Of a stretch of DNA of 64,000 nucleotides, positions 34,192-45,580 are shown piece after piece. The stretch comes from Edolisoma coerulescens (lineage: Eukaryota > Chordata > Aves > Passeriformes > Campephagidae). The notes beneath the pieces were generated by a model. The model was not told the origin of the DNA and did not search any database. It saw nothing but the letters and a program-made list of their open reading frames with translations. The position numbers and the translations under genes were made by a program. How positions within the stretch are numbered: the first letter of the stretch is position 1; each line of letters begins with the position of its first letter. The stretch covers positions 248,001 to 312,000 of the forward strand of contig VWZW01004700.1 in the NCBI GenBank assembly GCA_013397115.1, written 5' to 3'.

Positions 34192-34331
34192 CACAGAATC
34201 ACAGAATATTCCGAATTGGAAGGGACCCACAAGTTCATCAAGTCCAACTGTGAAGTGAATGGCCTACACGGGGATCAAACCCACAGCCTTGATGTTACTA
34301 GCACCATGCTCTAGCCAGTTGTTTGTTCATC
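34192..34331 (-). mobile_element. tRNA-Ile-derived SINE with CR1 tail
   Basis: On the minus strand, 34260-34331 resembles tRNA-Ile(AAU): TAGAGCATGGTGCTAGTAAC, then the B-box GGTTTGATCCC (34271-34281), ending GTGTAGGCCA. The D-arm/A-box side is degraded and the anticodon position reads AGT instead of AAT. The part at 34192-34259 is a CR1-type 3' tail (ATTCCGAATTGGAAGGGACC in reverse), which would let CR1 enzymes copy the RNA. This is the architecture of the zebra finch SINE TguSINE1 as I recall it. A functional tRNA gene is excluded by the damaged D-arm and fused tail. Confidence 0.8.
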
Positions 34332-34334
34332 CAA

Positions 34335-34407
34335 CCTTGGAGCATGAGGTTGGTCTTGATGGCCTCCAGACTTATCTTCCAACCTAGCTAATCTATAGTT
34401 CTCTATG
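34335..34407 (+). mobile_element. CR1 LINE 3' tail
   Basis: Sense CR1 tail (GAGGTTGGTCTTGATGGCCT, then CTTCCAACCTAGC) directly after the SINE, in opposite orientation to it. Heavily 5'-truncated. Confidence 0.75.
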
Positions 34408-34881
34408 CTGCTGCTGCTCCTGCTAGAGGAACCTGGAGATTTTGGCAACAAGTTATTATTTCATGCGTACATGCCCATGCATACAATTGGTGAGCTCCTC
34501 AGACTACTCAGTCAAAGAAAGGCAGGCATCTCTTACATCAGTGTCACAGTGACTTGACTATAAAAGCAGTGCTTCACAAATGTCAGTTTTGTGAGTTGCC
34601 AAATTCAAGCTTCCAGTTTTCTTCATATATATACATGGAAGAATGAAAGCCCTTCTTCTAAAATTTACCATTCTCTACAAATATGACAATGCTCTGCAAA
34701 GAACTGTCTGGTTCCATCCAACATATGTATCTGTAGGGGCAATGTCCCTTTTTTAAATGAATGATATTCCAGGAAAGAGTTGATGGGTCATTGGCTATAT
34801 GTCTGCTCTTGCAGCTGCTGAAGATGAAGGGAAATTTTTCAACACTAAACCAAGAAATATATGGTACTGATAAGTACTTAC

Positions 34882-35907
34882 GTTCTGAAAGAGACTGAGT
34901 TGAATGTATAGATCCGGTACTTCTTGGAGATATTTGTTCACAGAAATAATTAACAAATAAAACAAAGAGTCTACTGCAGCAAACAGAAGCCAGATGTAAA
35001 GATGAATAATTACAGGGAGAAAAGAACACAGCATTTTTTTCCTGTCCTTTCTTGTGATGAAGAAAGATGGGATTGTCACATAATCTTTTCTCTCTTTTCT
35101 GCTAAGTGGCAGAAGACAGGGTCTTTGCTGTTGCTTTTGGTGCTCATCAAATGCAATGAACTGTTTTGTGATATAAGTATTCTTAAATTTGATGCTATGA
35201 GAACCCACAAATTTTTTGATAAAGAGGCCAGTTCCAAAGGAAACGAGAAAAACCCCAACTATAGGCAATACTTTCTGACCTATATAGGGCAGTATAGTCA
35301 ACATAAAAGATATCTGGTTAGCCATTCTCTGGATTTCTTGCTCTGTGTCATTTAGCTCTTGTTTTAATGCATCATCTGAAATTGAATAAGATGGTGTGAA
35401 TTCATGCTTTAGGACCACTACATCTTTAGGTAGTTCAGCAGGAAGCTTAGCCGCCTCATAAATCCATTTTATTGCCTCAACATAATATTTTATCAAGGCA
35501 AATTGCTCATGCTTTAAATGACAGGTTATACTGTCTGCCAGAACCTTTAGATTGTGAAAAATATTTTGTATGTTGCTGGCCACCACAACACCGGTGCCAG
35601 CAGTAATAAGAGCATCCCTGCCATTTTTCAGTCCACAAGAAAGGAGGAACAGAACACTAAAACAGCGCAGGTGCTTGAAACAGAAGAGCGTGATAGAAAG
35701 CAAAATCCAGATGAATCCAGAAATCAGTAAGGGCCCCAAAGAGTGGTGTGCCAAGGAGAAGTGCATGCTAAGGAAAAAAAGAAAGCTGCAGAGGAAGCCA
35801 ACTGCAGAGCAAACTGCAAAAAGCTGCATCTGATACTTCCAGCCAGGCTTCCTTTCAGATATAAAAATTTCCCATGCATTCCGAGCTACTGAGATGAAAG
35901 TTCGCAT
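34882..35907 (-). CDS. DCSTAMP: DCSTAMP exon 2, start codon and most membrane segments
   Basis: DC-STAMP is the multi-pass membrane protein required for fusion of osteoclast precursors and macrophage giant cells. The exon encodes residues 1-342. ATG at 35905-35907 (MRTFISVARNAWEIF) is chosen because it aligns with the human start and has A at -3. An in-frame ATG at 35968-35970 lies in the intron's pyrimidine tract before the TTTTAG acceptor. Hydrophobic spans are near residues 27-48, 55-78, 82-108, 202-230 and 295-321. Conserved blocks include CGLKNGRDALITAGTG, NIQNIFHNLK, TYITKQFIAFDE, QQRPCLLPL and PVIIHLYIWLLFAAVD. An N-glycosylation site, NDT, is at residue 186, where human has NDS. The donor is AAC|GTAAGT in phase 0. 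Exons 2-4 total 472 residues against 470 in human; no break is seen. Confidence 0.96.
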
Positions 35908-35944
35908 TTTCTTCTGATTGCCGCTGACACTGAAATGGCTCAAA
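35908..35944 (-). other. DCSTAMP: DCSTAMP 5' UTR part of exon 2 and its acceptor
   Basis: Thirty-seven untranslated bases separate the acceptor TAG (35945-35947, preceded by a long pyrimidine tract) from the chosen ATG. The good acceptor implies an upstream non-coding exon further right, as in human DCSTAMP; I could not locate it. Confidence 0.8.
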
Positions 35945-36229
35945 CTAAAAGGAGAGGAAAAGGAAAACACTGTTATTTACAGGGTCACACTACTGACAAT
36001 GATGTGCTATTAACTGGCTGTCCAATACTTCTGCACACTGCAAGATATGCAGGTCTGACTCATATGGGGCTGAACTGCCACACACAAGACCAAAATATTT
36101 GTCCTCAATGTCACTGATATAAACATTGAAGAGGTGACTCTAAAAGGATTTCTATCTTTTGTCCTTTTGTGTTTTGCTCACTTTGATTTCCCATTAGCTG
36201 TGTAGAGATAATGGTTCACATGTACATGT

Positions 36230-36246
36230 GGGGGGCGGGGGGGGGG
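36230..36246 (+). repeat. G-homopolymer run
   Basis: Six G, one C, then ten G, 290-340 bases beyond the DCSTAMP exon 2 acceptor. Prone to length variation and sequencing error; it could form G-quadruplex structures. Confidence 0.8.
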
Positions 36247-36599
36247 AATGAGTTTATGTTTAAGAGACACACCAGCCTCCTGTAGCACCCACTGCTCCCT
36301 GCAGACACTAGCTTTGCCTTGTAGGCACCAAGAAGGGAAAGAGAGGAGCATGGAAACTTGATAATGGTACCCCCATGAAGGGGAGCACGGCTCTGTCTGT
36401 GGGGAGCAGCCAGAGCAGCTGCCAGGGAGGAAGGAGCTGGTAAAGCAGTATGTGCACACTGCCTGGGGATGGGGAGTGAAGCACAGCTTCTTCAGCTGGA
36501 GGTAGGTTAGTACAGAGCAAAGAAAATGTGCCTCAGGGGCACCATTCCTTCTTTGGGTCTCTCCTGGGATAGAACACCTACAAATTGGTCCATGTACAA

Positions 36600-37061
36600 C
36601 AATCTGTCCATGAGCCAGCACTGTGCCCTTGTGGCCAAGAAGGCCAATGGTGTCCTGGGGTGCATTAAGAAGAACACTGCCAGCAGGTTGAGGGAGGTGA
36701 TCCTGCCCCTCTACTCAGCTCTGGTGAGGCACATCTGGACTTCTGTGTCCAGTTCTGGGCTCCTCAGTACAAGAGAGACATGAAGCTCCTGAAACAGGCT
36801 CAGTGAAGGGCTATGAAGATGATGAGGGAACTGGTGCATCTCTCTTAGGAGGACAGGCTGAGGGAGTTGAGCCTGTTCAGCTTCATGAAGAGATGACTGA
36901 GAGGGGAATCTCATCAATGTATACAAATATCTGAAGGGAAGGTACCAAGAGGATGAAACCAGGCTCTTCTCAGTGATGCCAAGCAACAGGACAAGAGCCA
37001 ATGAGCAGAAACTGACACACAGGAAGTGCCACCTGAACTTGAGGAAAAACTTCTTTGCTGT
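36600..37061 (+). mobile_element. CR1 LINE, left part of an interrupted copy
   Basis: Sense CR1: AAGAAGGCCAATGGTGTCCT, TCCAGTTCTGGGCTCCTCAG, GAGGACAGGCTGAGGGAGTT and GAGGAAAAACTTCTTTGCTG. It stops at 37061 and resumes at 37732 with TAACTGTGAGGGTGAC, exactly where the CR1 consensus would continue. Confidence 0.93.
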
Positions 37062-37731
37062 TGAAAGGTCCCCAAAAACCTTGCTCGACATGGCTCTGAA
37101 AAGGGCTTACAGTTGTTCATGTACTCTGAGTTAGACGCACAGGACAAATACAGACAAGATATGCTCAAGAGGTCAAAACAACTAAAAAACTTTACTGGCA
37201 ACTTTAGAAAATCAGAGAACTTTGGCAAAAGATTAAGTGCAACATTCAATAAACATAAAACACTTCGCAAAGCATTAACTTAGCAAACTCTAAGCCTGTT
37301 CAATGTTAAGTTACTCAAAAATTCTGAGAAAAAGAATTAGAAAGAAAGACAGAAAATACATGGAAAAGGATACACATAACTACCACCCCTGGGTTCCAGT
37401 GGTGTTCAGCGACAGAAATTCCAGGAGGAGGTAGATGTGCTTGCCTCATGTTCTGCTTTCAACACCCCTTAGCATTCCTGGGCCCTTCCCACAGGTGGGA
37501 CTTCCAGCCATTTGGCCACTTAGGAGCTGGGTAAAGGGCTCCAGGGGTGAGGTGTGGAACATTGCCTCCAGTGTGCCAGTGATTGGCAGCCACTCCAGGC
37601 TGGGATACAGGCTCAAGGGGCAGGGGGTGTAGAACAGGGCACTGCCTCACCAGGGCAAGGCTCGACCTGCCCCTTCCCCCACACACATGCACCCCAAAAT
37701 ATCTCGAGACATCAATCATTCCAGTCTCTCA
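37062..37731. mobile_element. LTR-type insertion inside CR1
   Basis: About 670 bases with TGAAAG...TCTCA ends interrupt an otherwise collinear CR1. The flanks TTGCTGT and TAACTGT could be a diverged target duplication (CTGT is common to both). The insert has AATAAA at 37248-37253 on the plus strand and a GC-rich right half. It encodes no recognised protein. An LTR or other non-autonomous element is the best reading; class and orientation are unresolved. Confidence 0.6.
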
Positions 37732-37912
37732 TAACTGTGAGGGTGACTGGGCACTGGAACAGGCTGCCAGAGAAGTTGTGGAATCTCCCTCACTGGAGAT
37801 ACTCAAGAACCATCTGGACACAATCCTGTGCCATGTGCTCTGGGATGATCCTGTTTGAGCAGGGAGGTTGGACCAGATGACTCACTGTGATCTCTTCCAA
37901 CCTTACCATTCT
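37732..37912 (+). mobile_element. CR1 LINE, right part of the interrupted copy
   Basis: Continues the CR1 of 36600-37061: GGGCACTGGAACAGGCTGCC, then AGGGAGGTTGGACCAGATGA, to the 3' tail near CTCTTCCAACCTTACC. It belongs to the same subfamily as the tail at 63374. Confidence 0.93.
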
Positions 37913-40492
37913 GCCAGTTTGTGTTTAACCCTTTTAACCCTAATACCTTGTGCTTCTCACCATCTCTCCTGCCTACCAGCATGCCCATTATGTAAATTAC
38001 AGAGTATTTCTGTGATTCAATTCAGTTTGATGGGAGATAGTTCAGTGCTCATATCTTCCCTTCTTCTTTTACAATATAATATTTATAGTGCAATTTGTCC
38101 AAAGATGCAAGGTCAATTTATATGCATATTAGCCTTTTAACATACTAGAACAAATGAGATACTAATTAAATAAAACAAACAGTGGTAAGTTTATCTTAAA
38201 TAGGGACTAGTTGTCTTTGTAAAATACATCCCAAAGATATCACTTTGTCTTTTGCTTTGCTTGAACACAGCAGGTAGCCAGGAACTTAAATATCATTTTG
38301 TACACATACTGTATTTTATTAGCATTAGACTTTATGAATCCTGATAGCATTCACTGCACCATTTCCCCCTTCTTCCTATTGTAATTAGTTATTAGCTGTG
38401 TCATTATCTCCTTTGCATGCAGCAGGAGCTGAACATGATGGGAGCAAGCATCCATCCCCAGCTGGGACCTTCTTGGACTGATTTACTGCTTTTCCTTGGC
38501 CTTACTTGAGCCTGATCCTTTACAGTGCCGAGGACTATCCTGAAAAACGCTGAGTGTTTTCTGTGTTTAACCACTTCAGCACAGGCAAACAGTGGGCAGT
38601 AGGCTCTCGGGGTGGACTTAATTCCTGGTACTATCACAGGGCGTGGGAAGGCTGAGAAAATTGCTTCCCTCCAGGGCCTAAGTGAACTCAGCTGTAAATG
38701 GAGTATAAGAGCAATTAGCAGCTCCTTCACAGGAGCAAAGTCAGTTAATTAATGCCACAAAAGTAAGTAGAAGTTGCCATGTTTGGGAAGGTGCTGCAAG
38801 TGAAATGGGGAGGAAAATCAGCTCATGAGCCACCTGGCTCCAGCTCTGCCACGAGTAGAGCTGCCCTTCTGCTTATGTGGATGGTCTGCTTTGTCCTCTT
38901 TCTATTAAAAGACGTTTTTAGGAAACATAATCAAAAAGGAGATGTTTATGATCCTGAAATCAAGCAGAACCAGACCTAACAGCCAGCAAACCATGTCATC
39001 GAATCCTGTACTTCTGTGATCAGATCTTTAAACAGTATGTGCCACCACAACTTCTTTGTACACCTTAGAAAAATTGCCCTGCATAGAGAATACACTGGGC
39101 ATTCTGTTCTTGATTTAAGAAGCCTTAAAAAAATAAAATGCAGAAAGGCTAGCATTTACCTAGCCTCACACTCACATCCATGTGAGAAAATAACACATTG
39201 TGAGTTTTCTTTAGCAGCACCAATTCCACAGCTGTTCTCAGGCATGGTTTTTGCATGGTTTTGAGTGTTTTCATGTACTGATATCGTGAATTTGTGTTAA
39301 TACTTATAAGCATTCAGTAAATGGTTGCAATGTGTGACTGGGATTTTGGCATGACTGCATCCTTAAACTTAACAAAAGTACTTCTGAACTGGGAGGCTGG
39401 AGAGTTGCAAAATATGGACAGAACATGAAAAAAATCAAAAAGTCTCCTTTTCTGGGCAGATTCAATGCTATTACATGAGATCCCTGCAGTACTCAGAACA
39501 CACATGGTAGGTTTATCCCTAACCTGCATGAATCCAGAGCTTTAAGGCAGGATTGTTGTTCCATTGTAGGAACGCAGTGAATTTTGGAGCCTGTGGCATG
39601 GATGCTCAGGTGTCTCTTCATTGTCACTGAAGGTTGCAAAGGGAGCATTTCCACCCCCTCCAGAGCCCATCTCTAAGATCACACTTTTCCAGGGTAAGAG
39701 TCAGGCTCACTGTGTGCATTTCTGTTGCTTGTCTGACATCTCAGTTTTCCCCTCATAAGGCATCAGCAACAGACATAGAGATTCAGCATTGAGTACAGGA
39801 GAATCACTCAAAGGAAAAAACCTCTAAACCTAAAAAAAATGTTTGGAGGCCGAATATTCTTATATCACCAGGCATTTAAACAGCTGTGAATGCTTGGGAA
39901 AGGAAAATAATACTCTGGTTTAGAGGTAGAAATAAATTTTTGGCACCAGGAAAGAGGCTAATTCAGAGCTTAAAGAAATAGTAATCTTTGAGAGCTTTCT
40001 GTAATGATTCCTCTTAAAAACATAAATCACAAAAGCTTTCCTGAAAGTGTTAGGTGCACTTAGGAATTGTAACAGGAGGCTGACAAGAACAAAACCTTCA
40101 TTTCAATTGCAGTCTGAAGCAAAGTACTTTTTCTTCTGTCCTGTAACATGAACTAAAGTGGAGGCTGCTACCATTATTTATGTAGCATAAGGAAAGAATT
40201 ATTCTTGGAAAGCAGTTTCTTGCTCTGAACTGCCAATTTCTTTCCACCATAGTTTCTTGTGATGAGAATCTCCCACTCCCACAGAGGAGAGCTGGAAACT
40301 TGTGCTCTAGTTCTGCTTCTGTAACTGATTTTTTAGTTGGGTCCAAGGGGAACCTCTTAATGGTTTAGTTTTCCTCTCTAGGAAATACTTACTCAGCTCT
40401 GGAAGCATGATATTCTTCTACCATATGGCATGCTGGCAGGAGTAATTATAAAAACAAATTCTCCAAAGGAGCTTCTCTGGCAAGGAGGTTGG

Positions 40493-40510
40493 GCCTTAAG
40501 TTCTTAAGGC
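40493..40510. repeat. Short palindrome
   Basis: GCCTTAAG, TT, CTTAAGGC: eight-base perfect arms around two bases. No known role. Confidence 0.6.
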
Positions 40511-40875
40511 TTGTGATGTACTGAATTTAATGCAACATATTGAAAAGGTATTTTTCTAGTTTCATTTTAAAATAAACAAGAAAAATTTCAAAGCATTTTT
40601 AAGGTCCCTCTTGTGCTATGGCTACAGATTTGAGTAAGCAGAAGGTAAGTACATAGCATCAAGAGTCACTAGAAAATCCAGCTCAGCCATGAGCCATGTG
40701 CTAGAGCTATGTTATTTTTTTATAGCACATGTTCACGCTATGCATGATTTCTTCCCTGCCTTCTATGGAGACTCCTCCATATTCATCATCCAAGTAGTTG
40801 TGGCTACCTCAAGCTACCAGTTTGGTCCTGTCCTAGTCCCTTGCTCACCCTGCAGCTGATGATGGCTTGCTACAG

Positions 40876-40940
40876 ATAGAATGGAATAGAATAGGATAAT
40901 TGAGTTGGAAGGGGCCAACAAAAATCATCTAGTCCAACTG
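40876..40940 (-). mobile_element. CR1 LINE 3' tail
   Basis: Reverse-oriented CR1 end with the duplicated AATAGAATAGG-type terminal repeat, then GAGTTGGAAGGGGCC and TCATCTAGTCCAACTG. Confidence 0.85.
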
Positions 40941-42189
40941 CAATAGATTGAAACTCTAAATATTTGCAGAGTGTTTGTGAAACCTTCTCTACCCAGGCTA
41001 TTGCTTGCTTAGAGGTGAACAGCAAGTCTACATTTCTAGTATATGGATTAGTCCCCCATGCAAACACCTTGCCAATTTTTAATATAATGGAAGAAGCAGG
41101 TATGTCCTAAAAATATATAGTGAGTAAAAGAATGGGATTTACTAAATAATTAGGGGTTTTTTAACAGAGACACAGCTAACTTGGAAAAGCATGACAAAAG
41201 GAGTCAGATCTCCAAGTCTACTTTCTGTTTTGATACAGACCTAAGTCAGGCAAAGCCTGGGGACTACAAGTGCCACTGAGTTAGGACTGAATAGTACCAC
41301 CCAGTTTTTGCACCTTCACACCAAGTCTGATATAACTTTCTCTGCACAGCGCTGTTGTTTGGGCTGATCTCAAGAGGAGTATGGAAGTTTGGCAGGCCCT
41401 TTGCCCAGAACAGTGTGCAGGATCCTTATACATAAAAAAGTCTTATTAAGAGAAACATAGGTTAAATGGGAAACTTACATCCCATTGATGCCCAGCTTCA
41501 CAGTGCTCCTTGCCTTGCTTCAGCTACATAGTGATCTTTGCCTCATAAATCCTGCCGGGGTTTTATACAGGAATTAAAGAAGAGAAAGCACAAAATAAGA
41601 ACATAAAAACAAATATTTCCTTTTTTGGCAGTTTCAGGAGCCTTCTTTTCTAGCCTGAATCAGTTACATTGAAATGTAAGAAAATTACTTCCCTTTTTTG
41701 GATACTGTCAAAAAATCCAGTGCTGAACTATGGCATAGTAAAAGCAAAAATACAGGAGGGAGTCCCACTTTATTTCCTTTGGTCAATGCAGGGCATTCAA
41801 CAGAGAAATAAAAGCCTAATCAAAAATCCAGCAACCTTAAGCAGCTATCCCCAGGGCTTCATTGACACCCTCACCATTTCTCATGTTCACATTATTTGCT
41901 TTTAACTGCATGAGGAAGGAAAGTAAATGGTACTAAACACATTAAACAGAAGGGATGACTAAAATATCTAATCATGTACGTGCACATAGGAATTTGAAAT
42001 ACTAAACAACACGGCAATGTAAACATAACAATTTATACACAAGCAAAAACAAACAGACAAGCAAAAATAGCAACTGATTGAGATCTCTTTTTCCTCATGT
42101 CTTGAAAATAGATAGCTTGGGATAATTCTGAACACTGCAAGATATCACAAGTTTTTAGGATGCCACAAATTGATTAAATGTCATCTGAG

Positions 42190-42268
42190 ATGTCTATAGC
42201 ACTGGAGGTTGGATTAGATGATCTTTAAAAAGGGTTCTTCCAACCCAAGTCTTCTGTGATTCTGTGAT
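42190..42268 (+). mobile_element. CR1 LINE 3' tail
   Basis: Sense CR1 end: GGAGGTTGGATTAGATGATC, TTCTTCCAACCCAAG, then the terminal TGTGATTCTGTGAT repeat. Confidence 0.88.
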
Positions 42269-44663
42269 GTCCACACCTGAGCTGTCTATATGTCAATGAA
42301 GAGAAAAGGGCAGTTACCCAGAACCATTACTTCAGACCTGTTTTAGAATTCCACCCTCACAGAAGATGGACTGCATTCTGTGAGAACTTTTTCTCTAGCT
42401 CAGCTGTGAAAAGTGTCTGGGTTACTCAGGCAGAGCTATCCAAAGCCAGGGGAGATGAACCTCTCCCTGTGTTTCATAATTGCCAGCACAGGTTGTATTT
42501 AAGCTGGGCACTCTGAGAAGGACACAGAAAATGTGTTGTGAGCAGCCATAGAATATGGACAGCTATGAAAGGGACACAGAACAAGAAATCAAATTTTCTC
42601 ATAACTCTGTGGGCTGCATTAGGAAGCGTGATGCAACAAACCTACAGACATATTCTGCCCTTAAAGCACAGGAAGGAATGGAGGCACAGCTTGGGAAACC
42701 CAAATGGCAGTTTGCCTATTGCCAATAACAACTCTACAAAACACAGAAAATTCCAGTGTGAGGGATGGAAGGGAACATAGTCCCTTCTCCTACACAGACT
42801 AGCTCTATACATACTTTTGGGAGAGTTTAGGAGTAAATTGTTTCACAAACATTAGGAATAGACTCTCCAATCAGTAAGGTGACAACAGGTAACTCAAAGC
42901 AAGTCCTTTTACCTTAGAATAGCTAGCTCAGTTCATGATTACTGTCCAAATTTCCTTGATTCTAACCATAAAGTGTTACTTACAGGCACTCCTGTAAAAT
43001 GCTTGAAGGCTCCTCGTGCTGTGTGTCTCTTGACTTAGGTGGGGAACCAAGACGGACAGCAGTACAAAATCTCCATGAGTAATTGTTTTCCTATACCCTC
43101 CCTCAATGAGTCAGACACACCACATTTTTGAAATCGTTCTGGTTTTGACAGAGATTCATGAGGAAGTAACTTATGCACAAGACCAAAATAGTATATAATT
43201 TGCAAGTGCCACTTTCCACCTTTTTTTCTGGCAGAGTAATAGATATCAGCAAATGAGTTCAGGGCCCAAATTTCAAAGATTTAATATTATGTTGAGTAAT
43301 GCCTTAGGTCTAGAACATTTTAGCTATTTTGGTACTTCCTTTGAAACTAGCAGTAATTCAGTACCCAAATAAATTTAAAGCTCTAATAATTTTCACCCCA
43401 CAAATGTTCCTATTGAGATCTGTGAAAATACTTTTGCAGATAGTCTGTCAGAATATGGCCCTTAGAAAAAGGCACACCTTAAATATACAACCAAGACACA
43501 AATTATATGCAATAAAGATAACTGATATACAGGAGGGTAGAACTGCTATGCAGAGGAACTTTTGCTTTAACTTTGGCACTTAAACTTTTGTTTTATATCT
43601 GCTGTTGGTTTCTGCAGACACAGTGTGCATGTGCATTTGTGTGTAGAGAGGAGAAAGATAATTCTGGACACCACACTCCCCCCTTGAAACGGGTCACACA
43701 CATCCTACCAATTACTGGATTGATCTATTGAACCAGTCGGTCCTTTCATTCAGTTGTCATCGGGACCATTTGATAAAGAGGACAATAGACTTAAAGGAAA
43801 TCAAAAGCTGATACACAGCTTCACAAGGACAACAGCAACAAAAAGAATAAGAGGATTGTTACACACCTATGGTACCTTTCCAATAACATCCTTGATACAC
43901 TGCCTTTTTCAGCCATTTTCAGAACTAACTTGCAATTATGATTTTATTGTTTATGTTTAACCTTTCAGATTCATTTTTCTCAGAAATGTCATAGGTGGTT
44001 TGTTCCACTGTTACCTGCTACACATAAGGAATTCTAAATTGGAGTCTGACTCTCATTTAGACTCTGATTTCAAAGATCTAGAGCTGTACACCAGTCTCGG
44101 TTCTGTCCTTGGACTCTTTGCAGAATCCAATCAGCAACTACTGTAGTGCTGGCATGTACATTATCTATTTGCCCTTGGTTGAAATGTCCCTGCGCATAAT
44201 TTTCCAGACAGCTGGTCTTCCAGCAGGTACTGATAGCACTGAAGTGGCAGGTTGAGTACAGGTTTCCCTTCCACAGAGCAGCCATAGCCCTGCTCTTCCA
44301 AAAGCAGCTACTGAACAAGTTCAGAAAGCTGACAGACAGCAAGATGAACATAGCACAATATTCATAGCATCTAAAATATGCATTATGTAGGGTATAATTA
44401 GATACAGTGGACCATCTATAACCGGAAAAAGTCTCTGATTATTATAGGATGAATGGATGAAATGATCTTTTAGCAGAACATATCATTCATATTATGAAAT
44501 AAGGGAAAATTCTGTCAAGGGATGCAGGTAAGTGCATGTTAAGTCAGACCAAGCCTCCACTCAACTCAGCACCTCAGCCTTGATAGCAGTATATAGCAGA
44601 TGTTTACAGAATCACACAATGGGGATTATGGACCATTTGGACATCATCTAGGTGATGCTGCAT

Positions 44664-44736
44664 GACTGGGGAGGAAGTTGGACCAGATGACCTCCAGAGG
44701 TCCCTTCCAACCTCAACCATTCTCTGATTCCATGAC
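44664..44736 (+). mobile_element. CR1 LINE 3' tail
   Basis: Sense CR1 end: GTTGGACCAGATGACCTCCA, CCCTTCCAACCTCAACC, then TCTGATTCCATGA. It abuts an oppositely oriented CR1 body at 44737, so it may be inserted in it. Confidence 0.85.
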
Positions 44737-45580
44737 AGTTTAAATTCCTCTTTCAATTTTTCCAGCCTCTGAGGCCAGCAGCACAACCATCTAGAGTATC
44801 AGGCACTCCTCTTACGTTATTATGATCTGCAAAGCTTCTGAGGGTGCACCCTTTCCAGGTCGGTAATGAAGATGTTACTCTGATTCAGCCCCAGTATCAA
44901 CCTGTGGGACACACCACTAGTGAACGTCATATAACTGAACTTTGTGTTGCTGATCCCAGTAGTTCATCCAGTTTCCAATCCAGCTCATTGTCCATTTATC
45001 TACCCAATACTTTGTCAGCTTGTCTATGAGAATATTATGGGAGACAGTGTCGAAAGCCTTTCTGGAGACGAGGTAAACGGCATCCACTGCTCTCCCCTCC
45101 CCCGCTTAGTTAGTCACCTCATTCCAGTCTGTCACATTGGGTAACCATGAATTCCCCTTTGTAAATACATGCTGAATACTCACCGCAAATGGTTTACAGG
45201 ATTAGCTGCTTTGTAACCTTCCCAGGGGTCAAAATGAGGCTGACCAGTTCCCTGGATTGTCCTCCTTCCCCTTCTTGAAGATGGGAGTAAAATCTGCTTT
45301 GTTCTGCTCTCCAGGAACATTTCCGAGGTCCCATGACATTTCAAAGACAATTAAAAGTGACATCAGCCAGCACCCTCAGCACCCATGCGTGCCTCCCAGC
45401 AGGTCCCATGGTAGCACATTTGCTTAAATGTGCCCTAACTTGATTCTCCTCCACCAAGGGTAAGTCTTCCTTGCTCTACACTTGCCCTTGTCTCAAAGGC
45501 CTAGGTTCCTTTAGGAATCAGGGTTCCTAAAGCCTTGTCTTCCTAGTAAAGGCACAGCTGAAGAAAGGCATTTTTGCATT
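44737..45580 (-). mobile_element. CR1 LINE internal (ORF2) fragment
   Basis: Reverse-oriented CR1 reverse-transcriptase region. Landmarks are the GGTCGGTAATGAAGATGTTA block, GACAGTGTCGAAAGCCTTTC, CTTCTTGAAGATGGGAGTAA and CTCCTCCACCAAGGGTAAGT. The right 330 bases are almost the same as 33449-33770. All frames are interrupted. Confidence 0.9.

Larger units (their letters stand above)
29857..34881 (-). other. DCSTAMP: DCSTAMP intron 2, rich in mobile elements
   Basis: About 5 kb from GTAAGT to TGCAG on the minus strand. Much of it is mobile DNA: an LTR-like element (from 30283), two CR1 copies (32080-32258 and 32261-34075), a tRNA-derived SINE (34192-34331) and a CR1 tail (34335-34407). The open frames at 30500-31240 fall in the GC-rich LTR-like block and are not host genes. 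Confidence 0.88.

Noticed and set aside
34260..34331. A functional tRNA-Ile gene
   Set aside because: The D-arm is degraded, the anticodon differs from AAT, and a CR1 tail is fused to it; it is a SINE head.
35908..35970. Upstream in-frame ATG extending DC-STAMP by 21 residues
   Set aside because: It lies in the pyrimidine tract before the TTTTAG acceptor, so it is intronic; the ATG at 35907 aligns with the human start.
44070..44351. 93-codon minus-strand frame
   Set aside because: No recognised motifs; no splice context or repeat explains it, and it is too short to call.
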